This document shows, piece after piece, positions 27,001 to 33,912 of a stretch of 64,000 nt of DNA. The translations under genes were made by a program, and so were the position numbers. Under the pieces are notes generated by a model, which made no database searches, was not told the DNA's origin, and saw nothing but the letters and a program-made list of their open reading frames with translations. Origin of the DNA: Alphaproteobacteria bacterium (GTDB lineage Bacteria; Pseudomonadota; Alphaproteobacteria; Sphingomonadales; Sphingomonadaceae); contig JAGWWF010000014.1 of the NCBI GenBank assembly GCA_018970445.1, forward strand, positions 1 to 64,000, written 5' to 3'. Within the stretch, counting starts at the first letter, position 1; each line of letters starts with the position of its first letter.

Positions 27001-27340
27001 GGGCCAGCCCTAACCGCCAGCGGCAGCGCCGGGGAGGGCGGTGTTTGGTCGCGCGGGGGCCGATCACTGCCCGCCGTCACCCGCGCCCGGCCTGCCGTCA
27101 CCCGCGCCCGGCCTGCCGTCACCGGCGCGCAGTGCGCGGTCACCGCGCGGCCCGGATCGGCCACGATCCTGGCCACATCGGGCACGCCTGACCGCCGCCG
27201 AATCGGGGATAATGTCACCCAGTCACAGCGTCGGCGCAAATTGAAGCAACCAATTCAGTCGCTTGCAGTCGCGCTGTCCTACACGCCCCAAATATCGGAT
27301 ATTGTTCCGGCTCTTTGAAAACGTCACGCCGCTGCCGGCG
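27001..27340. other. 340-bp gene-free region with tandem repeat and palindrome
   Basis: No convincing gene. It contains a 21-base tandem repeat, about 2.8 units at 27071-27129 (core CTGCCGTCACC), a perfect 13-bp palindrome AATATCGGATATT at 27291-27303 in an unusually AT-rich pocket, and the clpS terminator at its right end. The SDR start lies at its left end. The palindrome could be an operator but no plus-strand gene follows it. Confidence 0.6.
27071..27129. repeat. 21-base tandem repeat, about 2.8 copies
   Basis: Units share CTGCCGTCACC followed by CGCGCCCGG. The period is a multiple of three, but the reading frames through it lack a start signal or family likeness, so I treat it as non-coding. 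Confidence 0.75.
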
Positions 27341-27341
27341 T
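27321..27341 (-). terminator. Intrinsic terminator of clpS
   Basis: On the minus strand ACGCCG-GCAG-CGGCGT forms a 6-bp stem that overlaps the clpS stop and is followed by GACGTTTTC. The T-run is short, so strength is moderate. Confidence 0.55.
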
Positions 27342-27715
27342 CATTCCTTTTCCATCGTGCATTGCAGCGGATGCTGGTGCTGGCGGGCGAAATCGATGAC
27401 CTGGTTGACCTTGGTTTCGGCCACTTCATAGGTGAAGATGCCGCACACGCCGACCCCGCGCTGGTGGACGTGCAGCATCACCCGCGTCGCATCCTCGATG
27501 CTCATCTTGAAAAAGCGCTGCAGGGTGAGGACGACGAACTCCATCGGCGTGTAATCGTCGTTCAGCATCAGCACCTTGTAGAGGCCGGGCTTGGCGGTTT
27601 TCGATTCGGGCTTGGTGGCCAGGCCCACGCCGGTGCCGCCCATGCCGCCAGCATCGCGGCCGCCGCCGGCGTCGCGCTCGTCTTCGCTCATCAGTTCACG
27701 GCGCAACGGTGCCAT
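27341..27715 (-). CDS. clpS: ATP-dependent Clp protease adaptor
   Basis: 124 aa ClpS, the N-recognin that delivers N-degron substrates to ClpAP. The core has [20 protein letters not shown] with the Asn-Asp pair for N-terminal residue binding, and [22 protein letters not shown]. The N-terminal extension is Gly/Asp-rich, as in other alphaproteobacteria. ATG at 27715 has AGGA 7 bases upstream; MSEDERD at 27691 (116 aa) is the main alternative. It lies downstream of two strong phasin terminators, so it probably has its own promoter. Confidence 0.95.
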   Translation of the reverse strand: MAPLRRELMSEDERDAGGGRDAGGMGGTGVGLATKPESKTAKPGLYKVLMLNDDYTPMEFVVLTLQRFFKMSIEDATRVMLHVHQRGVGVCGIFTYEVAETKVNQVIDFARQHQHPLQCTMEKE

Positions 27716-27773
27716 CAAGCCATCCTGGGGGAAATCGGACCAACGCGAATTCATATAACAAAAAGCCCGCCAG

Positions 27774-27833
27774 AAAAAAGCCCGCCGGGCTCCATGCAAA
27801 AAGGGGTGGCGGGCATCGGCCCGCCACCCCCAT
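27774..27833 (-). terminator. Two consecutive terminators after the phasin gene
   Basis: Minus strand, first hairpin (about 27804-27830): GGGTGGCGGGC, 3-5 base loop, GCCCGCCACCC, followed by CTTTTT. Second hairpin (27779-27791): AGCCCG/CGGGCT followed by TTTTTT. A further T-run TTTTTGTT follows. Two strong signals in a row suggest a highly expressed gene upstream. Confidence 0.85.
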
Positions 27834-27859
27834 CTTGTACGGCCAGAGGCCGGCTGGCC

Positions 27860-28561
27860 TTACTTGGCGGTCCAGCTCGACTTCAGCTTGTCGGTCACGG
27901 TGGCGAGCTGGTTCTGCACCGGCTCGGCGATTTCGCCGGCCAGCTTGACCAGGGTTTCGGTCAGCTTGCTGTACTCGGCAACCGCCACGTCCCACTGGGT
28001 CTTGGCGAATTCGGTCTGCAGCTGCACCAGCTCGTTGGGGTTCTTGGCGGCGGTCAGGCTCTTCACATGCGCCGTGGTGGCTTCGAACGAGGTCTTCGAC
28101 ACTTCGGTCAGGTGGCCCATGACCTGCTCGACGCCGGCAGCGGCGGCCTTGGCCGACGCGATCAGGGCTTCGACGTTGCCGCGGGTCACGGCGGTCAGCT
28201 CTTCCAGCGTCTTCATGCTGGTTTCAACGGCTTCCTTGGACTTGGCCGTGACCTGCTCCATGGCAGCCTTGCCATTGTTGAGCGCGGTTTCAGCGGCGGT
28301 GCGAACGGTTTCCTGAGTGGATTCAAATGCGGTGGCCATGGTGGACTCCTTGGTGAAAGCGGCGGTGAACGGGATTACCAGTGTGCTGCGCGTCTTCTTC
28401 GGCGCAGCCTCGGCGACCACCGCTTGCTCCGCCGGGATGGCGGGGGAAACAGCAGTCTCGGCAGCAAGGGCTTCGGCGGCCGGCTGGGCCACAGCCTTCT
28501 TGGCCGGGCGCCGGGCTTTGGCCGCGGTGGCTGGCTTTTCGGTGGTGGTCTTGGCCGTCAT
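27860..28561 (-). CDS. Phasin (polyhydroxyalkanoate granule protein)
   Basis: 233 aa. The conserved helical phasin domain covers about 80-225. The first 75 residues form a Lys/Ala/Pro-rich extension with several AK and KK pairs, like basic DNA-binding tails. An internal ATG at 28339 (residue 75) has a perfect AAGGAGT 7 bases upstream, so a short form beginning MATAFEST is likely as well; the outer ATG has GGAG. Phasins coat PHB granules. The promoter carries two PhaR-like sites and two strong terminators follow, both typical of abundant granule proteins. Confidence 0.93.
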   Translation of the reverse strand: MTAKTTTEKPATAAKARRPAKKAVAQPAAEALAAETAVSPAIPAEQAVVAEAAPKKTRSTLVIPFTAAFTKESTMATAFESTQETVRTAAETALNNGKAAMEQVTAKSKEAVETSMKTLEELTAVTRGNVEALIASAKAAAAGVEQVMGHLTEVSKTSFEATTAHVKSLTAAKNPNELVQLQTEFAKTQWDVAVAEYSKLTETLVKLAGEIAEPVQNQLATVTDKLKSSWTAK

Positions 28562-28579
28562 GGCGCGTCTCCGTCCTCT

Positions 28580-28591
28580 TGCTGCAATGCA
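28580..28591 (-). promoter_or_regulatory. PhaR-like operator A at the phasin promoter
   Basis: On the minus strand TGCATTGCAGCA fits the TGCRNYGCASMA pattern I recall for alphaproteobacterial PhaR. It directly abuts the -10 element and covers the likely transcription start, so binding should repress the phasin gene. Confidence 0.55.
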
Positions 28592-28619
28592 ACATAAGTC
28601 GGACGCAGGCCGGATTCAA
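28591..28619 (-). promoter_or_regulatory. Phasin promoter
   Basis: Minus strand TTGAAT (28619-28614), a 17-base spacer and TATGTT (28596-28591) make a good housekeeping-type promoter. The implied start site is about 22 bases before the ATG at 28561. Confidence 0.7.
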
Positions 28620-28629
28620 GGGTTTTTGT

Positions 28630-28641
28630 TGCGGTGCAGCA
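28630..28641 (+). promoter_or_regulatory. PhaR-like operator B upstream of the phasin -35
   Basis: TGCGGTGCAGCA also fits TGCRNYGCASMA. It lies 11 bases upstream of the -35. With operator A it flanks the promoter, allowing cooperative binding or looping. Confidence 0.5.
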
Positions 28642-28672
28642 AAAATGTTGCAGCGCACGTCGGGGGCATGAA

Positions 28673-29209
28673 TCAGCCCCAGTGCAAGCCACTGGAATCG
28701 CAGCTGAGGCGCTGGCCAGCGCGGCCGGCGGCGGCCAGCAGCATGGCGGCCACGGCACCGCGGTTGCAGCTGGGTGGGGCGCCGGCAAACACCGCGGCCA
28801 CCGAATCGGGCCAGGTGCAATCGCCATCGGTGCGCACGCCACCGTTGCTGATCGCCAGGCCGCGCAGCCGGTTGAGATCGGCGGTGAGCATGGCGCAGCC
28901 GGCGACCAGCGGCGCCATGCCATCAATGGCATCGCCGGCGAACTGCCAATCGATGCGGGCATCGGGCAGGCCCTCGCGCACCAGCTTTTCCAGAGCCTTG
29001 GCGGAAAGGGCGCTGTCGGCCGCGCCCAGCGCCAGCCGCACCAGCCGCAGCCGGGCGGACAGGCGGCGGGCGCCGCCGGTGATCAGGCCGTTGATTTCGG
29101 GATCGGGGGTATCGTCCTCCAGCAATTCGCTGGCGGTCATCACGCTGGCGATGGGCGTGGCCAGATCATGGCACAGCCAGCGCACCAGAAACTGGGTGGT
29201 TTCGCTCAT
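28673..29209 (-). CDS. chpT: ChpT-type histidine phosphotransferase
   Basis: 178 aa. The N-terminal dimerisation helix has WLCHDLATPIASVMTASELLEDD, with phospho-acceptor His14 in the HDLxxP context of ChpT. The C-terminus resembles a degenerate Bergerat ATP-binding fold without its N and G boxes, as in ChpT. In Caulobacter ChpT relays phosphate from CckA to CtrA and CpdR, controlling the cell cycle. It is the last gene of the JAMM-CSP-chpT operon; its ATG overlaps the cold-shock stop by 4 bp. Confidence 0.88.
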   Translation of the reverse strand: MSETTQFLVRWLCHDLATPIASVMTASELLEDDTPDPEINGLITGGARRLSARLRLVRLALGAADSALSAKALEKLVREGLPDARIDWQFAGDAIDGMAPLVAGCAMLTADLNRLRGLAISNGGVRTDGDCTWPDSVAAVFAGAPPSCNRGAVAAMLLAAAGRAGQRLSCDSSGLHWG

Positions 29210-29433
29210 TGCCCCTCGTCTCCATCGCTGCGCGGAGTCAGGCCCAGGGCGATCAGCCGCCCATCGCCATCCTGCGCCAGTTCAAAATCCAGCCGCTGGC
29301 CCGGCCGCAGACCATCCAGCCCGGCGGCCATCACCGCCGATATGTGCACAAACACATCGCGCGGCCCCAGATCGGGCGAAATGAAGCCGAACCCCTTCTT
29401 CACATCAAACCATTTCACCGCGCCACTGGCCAT
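29206..29433 (-). CDS. Cold-shock-domain protein
   Basis: 75 aa single CSD protein binding single-stranded RNA/DNA. RNP1 is KGFGFI (13-18) and RNP2 is DVFVHI (about 26-31); GAVKWFDVKKG precedes them. The C-terminal tail is Asp/Arg-rich and less conserved. It is linked on both sides: its ATG overlaps the JAMM stop (TGATG) and its stop overlaps the chpT start (ATGA). Confidence 0.93.
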   Translation of the reverse strand: MASGAVKWFDVKKGFGFISPDLGPRDVFVHISAVMAAGLDGLRPGQRLDFELAQDGDGRLIALGLTPRSDGDEGQ

Positions 29434-29837
29434 CAATACAGCTCCACGGCAACGGAATCGAATTGCGCCGGGCCCGGCCCGGTGCTGCGCGCCACCCAGG
29501 CAGTGAGCGTGCCGGCGGCCAGGATCACCCAGATCTGGCCATTCTGGCTGGCGCGGGCGGCATCGCGCGCCGATGGTGCGCTGTGGCCATTGGGGTGGCT
29601 GTGCCAATGGCCGATCACCTGCTGGCCGGCCCCGCGCGCCTCGCGGTGGGCCGCCAGCAGCGTGGCCGGATCAATTTCGAAACTGCGGGCCGGATCGGCG
29701 CTGACATTGCGCGCCGGCACCAGCCGTTCCACCCTGGTGCCGCGCCCCACCAGCAGGCCGCAGATTTCGGCATCCGGGCTGGCCGCCGCCCAGCCGAGCA
29801 AATTTTGCCGCACGCTGCTTGATATCTCCAGTTTCAT
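29433..29837 (-). CDS. M67-family JAMM/MPN+ metallopeptidase
   Basis: 134 aa stand-alone JAMM domain. The zinc site reads E24, H79-S-H81-P and D92 (HSHP...SARD), as in deubiquitinase-like and cysteine-releasing bacterial JAMM proteins. Substrate unknown. There is no Shine-Dalgarno; TAGCCA lies 7 bases before the ATG and TCGACA 17 bases further up, inside the divergent rluD-like gene, suggesting a leaderless mRNA. First gene of a three-gene operon with a cold-shock protein and chpT. Confidence 0.9.
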   Translation of the reverse strand: MKLEISSSVRQNLLGWAAASPDAEICGLLVGRGTRVERLVPARNVSADPARSFEIDPATLLAAHREARGAGQQVIGHWHSHPNGHSAPSARDAARASQNGQIWVILAAGTLTAWVARSTGPGPAQFDSVAVELY

Positions 29838-29854
29838 GCCGACATGGCTAGGCC

Positions 29855-30799
29855 ATGGGGGCTGAATTGTCGATAAACATCACCTTGCCGGCCACCGCCG
29901 CCGGCCAGCGGCTGGACAAGGCGCTGGCCGATGCGCTGCCCCAATACAGCCGGGAACGGCTGAAGAATCTGGTGCAGGGCGGGCGCCTGCAGGCCGCCGC
30001 CGGGGTGATCTGGGATCCGGCCACCAAGATGAAGGGCGGCGAGGCGCTGGCGCTGTGCGTGCCGGCCCCGCGCGCGGCCGACAACGAGCCGCAGGACATT
30101 CCGTTGAACATCCCGTTCGAGGATGATCATCTGCTGGTGGTGGACAAGCCGGCCGGGCTGGTGGTGCATCCGGCCGCCGGAAATCTGGATGGCACGCTGG
30201 TCAATGCCTTGCTGCACCATTGTGCCGGCCGGCTTTCGGGCATTGGCGGCGTGGCGCGGCCGGGCATCGTCCACCGCATCGACAAGGACACCTCGGGCCT
30301 GCTGGTGGTGGCCAAGACCGACAAGGCGCACGAGGGGCTGGCGGCGCAATTTGCCGCCCATGATGTCGATCGCCGCTACACGGCGGTGGTGGGCGGCGTG
30401 CCGGTGCCGCCGGCTGGCCGCATCCAGGGCGATCTGGCGCGCAGCAGCGCCAACCGCCAGAAGATGGCGATCGTGAAGGATGGCCGCGGCAAGCATGCCA
30501 TCACCCATTATCGCACCGTGGCGGCCTTTGCCGGGGCGGCACAGGTGGAATGCCGGCTGGAAACCGGCCGCACCCATCAGATCCGCGTGCACATGGCCTC
30601 CATTGGTCATGCCCTGCTGGGCGATGCCGTTTATGGCCGCACCCCCGGCAAGCTCGCACCGCTGTTGCAGGCATTGGGCTTTGCCCGTCAGGCGCTGCAT
30701 GCCGCCACGCTGGGATTTGTGCATCCGGTGAGCCAAGAAAAGCTTTGTTTCGAAAGCCCCCTGCCGGCCGATATGGTGGCGTTGATCGATGGCCTGTAA
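29855..30799 (+). CDS. rluD: RluD-family 23S rRNA pseudouridine synthase
   Basis: 314 aa. An N-terminal S4 RNA-binding domain (about 18-75, QRLDKALADALPQYSRERL) precedes the RluA/RluD catalytic domain with HRIDKDTSGLLVVAKT, catalytic Asp near 143. Domain order and length fit RluD, which modifies helix 69, but RluC cannot be wholly excluded. The 17-bp gap to the divergent JAMM gene means their promoters overlap coding sequence. rpoH follows after 23 bp. Confidence 0.9.
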   Translation: MGAELSINITLPATAAGQRLDKALADALPQYSRERLKNLVQGGRLQAAAGVIWDPATKMKGGEALALCVPAPRAADNEPQDIPLNIPFEDDHLLVVDKPAGLVVHPAAGNLDGTLVNALLHHCAGRLSGIGGVARPGIVHRIDKDTSGLLVVAKTDKAHEGLAAQFAAHDVDRRYTAVVGGVPVPPAGRIQGDLARSSANRQKMAIVKDGRGKHAITHYRTVAAFAGAAQVECRLETGRTHQIRVHMASIGHALLGDAVYGRTPGKLAPLLQALGFARQALHAATLGFVHPVSQEKLCFESPLPADMVALIDGL

Positions 30800-30822
30800 G
30801 CGGCCGCGTGAGGAGTGACGCG

Positions 30823-31737
30823 ATGAGTTCCAACCTGCCCGCCGTCAAGCAGACGAGCATTCCGGCGCTGGGATCGGAAGCCGGCCTGAACCGTTATCTG
30901 GCGGAAATCCGCAAGTTTCCGCTGCTTAGCCCGGATCAGGAATATATGCTGGCCCGGGCCTGGCAGGAACATCAGGATCCGGCCGCCGCCACCAAGCTGG
31001 TGACCAGCCATCTGCGCCTGGTGGCGCGCATTGCCATGGGCTATCGCGGCTATGGCCTGCCGGTGAACGAGCTGATTGCCGAAGGCAATATCGGCCTGAT
31101 GCAGGGCGTGCGCAAATTCGATCCGGAAAAGGGCTTTCGCCTTGCCACCTATGCCATGTGGTGGATCAAGGCCGCCATTCAGGAATATATATTGCGTTCG
31201 TGGAGCCTGGTGAAGATCGGCACCACAGCGGCCCAGAAGAAGCTGTTTTTCAACCTGCGGCGCCTGAAGGGCAAGATCGGCGCGGTGGAGGATGGCGATC
31301 TGCGCCCCGAACAGGTGGAACAGATCGCCACCACGCTGGGCGTGGCGGAAGACGAAGTGGTGTCGATGAACCGGCGCATGGGCCATGGCGGCGATGCCAG
31401 CCTGAACAGCCCGCTGCGCGAAGAGGGCGAGGGCGAGTGGCAGGACTGGCTGGCCGATGATGGCCCGCTGGCCGACGATCTGCTGGCCGACAGCGAGGAA
31501 CGCGACCAGCGCCACGGCCTGCTGGTGCAGGCCATGGCCAGCCTGAACGAGCGGGAGCGTGACATCCTGACCCAGCGCCGCCTGATCGACGAACCGGAAA
31601 CGCTGGAGGAGTTGTCGCAACGCTATGGCATCAGCCGCGAACGGGTGCGCCAGATCGAGGTGCGGGCGTTTGAAAAACTGGCCAAGGCCATGCAGCAGGC
31701 GGCCAGCGATCAGCGGCTGTTGCTGGAACAGGTGTGA
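30823..31737 (+). CDS. rpoH: RNA polymerase sigma-32 (heat shock)
   Basis: 304 aa. Regions 2-4 are all present, and the RpoH box QKKLFFNLR (138-146) identifies sigma-32 rather than sigma-70. GAGGAG lies about 8 bases before the ATG at 30823. The 23-bp gap from the rluD-like gene suggests read-through or a promoter inside that gene. It directs chaperone and protease genes, which would include the Clp system. Confidence 0.96.
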   Translation: MSSNLPAVKQTSIPALGSEAGLNRYLAEIRKFPLLSPDQEYMLARAWQEHQDPAAATKLVTSHLRLVARIAMGYRGYGLPVNELIAEGNIGLMQGVRKFDPEKGFRLATYAMWWIKAAIQEYILRSWSLVKIGTTAAQKKLFFNLRRLKGKIGAVEDGDLRPEQVEQIATTLGVAEDEVVSMNRRMGHGGDASLNSPLREEGEGEWQDWLADDGPLADDLLADSEERDQRHGLLVQAMASLNERERDILTQRRLIDEPETLEELSQRYGISRERVRQIEVRAFEKLAKAMQQAASDQRLLLEQV

Positions 31738-31782
31738 GGCTGCCGCATTGACGGCGGCCCTGCCGCCGCCGCAGATGGGGCC

Positions 31783-32475
31783 ATGATCGGGCGCATCATC
31801 AGAACGGTGCTGGGCGGGCTGGCGGGGCTGGCGCTGGGGCTTGTCGTGCTCAGCTTTGGCTGGGTGGTGCTGTATCGTTTCGTGCCGCCGCCGATCACCT
31901 GGTTGCAGGCACGCGATGCCATCAACGGCCAGCATGTCGAACGCGAATGGGTGCCGTTGACCGCGATGACCAAGGCGCTGCCGCGCGCGGTGATCGGGGC
32001 GGAAGATGCCAACTTCTGCCGCCACAGCGGCTTTGATCTGGATGCGATCCAGGCGGCTGCCAGCGCCAACAGCAGCGGCAAGACACTGCGCGGCGGCTCG
32101 ACCATCAGCCAGCAGACCGCGAAAAACGCCTTTCTGTGGCCGGAACGATCCTATGTCAGAAAGGGGCTGGAGGCCTATTTCACCTTGTTGATCGAACTGG
32201 TGTGGGGCAAGCCGCGCATCATGGAAGTCTATCTGAACATTGTGGAAATGGGCCAGGGCATCTATGGCATGGAGGCGGCCGCCGAACATTATTTCGACAC
32301 CACCGCCGACAAGCTGAGCGCCCGCCAGGCCGCGCGGCTGGCCGCGATCCTGCCGCAGCCAATAAAGCGCAGCGCGGTCAAGCCATCCCGCAGTGTCAAA
32401 CGCTATGCCCGCCGCATCGAAAAGCGGGTGAAGCTGGTGCGCGACGAAGGGATTGATTCCTGCCTGTGGCAGTGA
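31783..32475 (+). CDS. mtgA: Monofunctional peptidoglycan glycosyltransferase
   Basis: 230 aa. An N-terminal membrane anchor (about 5-30) precedes a GT51 domain. Motifs are GAEDANFCRHSGFD with the catalytic Glu near 73, and GGSTISQQTAKN followed by KPRIMEVYLNIVEMGQGIYG. It polymerises lipid II into glycan strands. Its stop directly abuts the stop of the convergent gene. Confidence 0.96.
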   Translation: MIGRIIRTVLGGLAGLALGLVVLSFGWVVLYRFVPPPITWLQARDAINGQHVEREWVPLTAMTKALPRAVIGAEDANFCRHSGFDLDAIQAAASANSSGKTLRGGSTISQQTAKNAFLWPERSYVRKGLEAYFTLLIELVWGKPRIMEVYLNIVEMGQGIYGMEAAAEHYFDTTADKLSARQAARLAAILPQPIKRSAVKPSRSVKRYARRIEKRVKLVRDEGIDSCLWQ

Positions 32476-33570
32476 TCAGCCGGGAACCACCAGATATTTC
32501 TGCCCGGTCGCCCGCCGATACCAGCCGGCCACCACCGCCGGTGTCACCATCTCCTCCAGGCTCACGCGGTGGCTGTAGTGGCTGGCGAAGGTGGTGGTCA
32601 GTTCATCGGCGACGCGGGCCTTCAGCCGGGCGAAGGTCTCGTTGCCGAACATGCGCATGCGCGGAAACAGCAGCCAGCCGCCCATCGCCCAGGCCATGCC
32701 AAAGCCGCGATTGAAGCTGGTGGGCGCCAGATCAAGCCCGCCATAGATATAGACTTGCTTCAATGTTTCAGAGCCATAGCGGCTGTAACCACCGGCCCGC
32801 GCGTTGATCGCAGCCTCCATCGCGGTGAGGATCTGGCCGGCCAGCGGCCCGCCGCCGATGGCATCAAAGGCCAGGGTCGCCCCGGTTTCGGTGCAGGCGG
32901 CGATCAGCCCGGCCATGAAATCGGGTGCTGTGGAATCAAGCACATATGTGGCCCCAAGCCCCTTGAGCAGCGCCACCTGATCGGCCGAACGCACGATGTT
33001 GATCAGTGGCACGCCATCGGCGGCGCAGATCTTCACCAGCATCTGGCCCAGGTTGGATGCGGCGGCCGTGTGGATGATGGCGCCATGGCCTTCGGCGCGC
33101 ATGGTTTCCACAAAACCCAGCGCTGTCAATGGGTTGACGAAGCAGGACGCGCCCTGTTCGGCGGTCGCGCTTTCGGGCAGCAGCAGCGCCTCGCTGGCCT
33201 TGACGACGCGATATTCGGCATAGGTCGCGCCGCCGATGATGGCGCAGCGGCGGCCGATCAGCTGCTCTGCCCCCGCCCCGGCGGCAACGATGGTGCCGGC
33301 CCCTTCATTGCCGCACGGCATGGCCTGGCCCAGCCGCGCCGCCATGGCGCGCAGACCGGCGGGCGGCACCGGCGCGCTGATTCCGCCAGCAATTGCCGTG
33401 ACTTCGCGCATGTCGGCCGCGCCTGTGAGCAGGCCGATGTCAGACGGGTTGATCGGGGCCGCCTCGATCTTCAGCTTGATTTCGCCGGGGCCGGGTTCGG
33501 GTTCGGGCACAGTGGCCACCGCCAGGATGAGGGTGCCATCGGCAGTGATGGTCGATTGGATCTGGCGCAT
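32476..33570 (-). CDS. Zinc-binding dehydrogenase / quinone oxidoreductase-like (MDR)
   Basis: 364 aa medium-chain reductase. The N-terminal GroES-like domain has APINPSDIGLLTG, and the Rossmann domain has AAASNLGQMLVKICAADG near 170-187. No structural zinc Cys cluster is visible, so it is closer to quinone oxidoreductases or trans-2-enoyl reductases than to alcohol dehydrogenases. AGGAGG overlaps the ybaB stop region 12 bp upstream. Substrate unknown. Confidence 0.9.
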   Translation of the reverse strand: MRQIQSTITADGTLILAVATVPEPEPGPGEIKLKIEAAPINPSDIGLLTGAADMREVTAIAGGISAPVPPAGLRAMAARLGQAMPCGNEGAGTIVAAGAGAEQLIGRRCAIIGGATYAEYRVVKASEALLLPESATAEQGASCFVNPLTALGFVETMRAEGHGAIIHTAAASNLGQMLVKICAADGVPLINIVRSADQVALLKGLGATYVLDSTAPDFMAGLIAACTETGATLAFDAIGGGPLAGQILTAMEAAINARAGGYSRYGSETLKQVYIYGGLDLAPTSFNRGFGMAWAMGGWLLFPRMRMFGNETFARLKARVADELTTTFASHYSHRVSLEEMVTPAVVAGWYRRATGQKYLVVPG

Positions 33571-33582
33571 GGCTGGTCCTCC

Positions 33583-33909
33583 TCAGAATTCGGGCAGCTT
33601 GAAGCCGGGGGGCAATTGCATGCCGGCGGTCAGCTTGGCCATTTCGGCGCTGCCGGCGGAATCGGCCTTGGTCTTGGCATCGTTGAACGCCGCAACCACC
33701 AGATCTTCCAGCATTTCTTTCGAATCGGCCGTCAGCAGCGACGGGTCGATCTCCACCCCGCGCACGGCGCCGCGGGCGGTGGCGCGCACCTTCACCAGGC
33801 CGCCGCCTGATGCGCCTTCCACGGTGATATTGTCCAGTTCGGCCTGGGCGCGGGCCATCTGGGCCTGCACATTGCGGGCGGCGTTCATCAGTTCATCAAG
33901 GCTGGGCAT
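33583..33909 (-). CDS. ybaB: YbaB/EbfC nucleoid-associated protein
   Basis: 108 aa, the standard size. The core has AQAELDNITVEGASGGGLVKV and VEIDPSLL. This small dimer binds DNA as tweezers. It follows dnaX after 3 bp, the conserved dnaX-ybaB pair; the usual recR partner is absent here and is replaced by a dehydrogenase gene. Confidence 0.95.
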   Translation of the reverse strand: MPSLDELMNAARNVQAQMARAQAELDNITVEGASGGGLVKVRATARGAVRGVEIDPSLLTADSKEMLEDLVVAAFNDAKTKADSAGSAEMAKLTAGMQLPPGFKLPEF

Positions 33910-33912
33910 GGT

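Noticed and set aside
27071-27129. CRISPR-like array
   Set aside because: Units are contiguous with no spacers and only about 2.8 copies.
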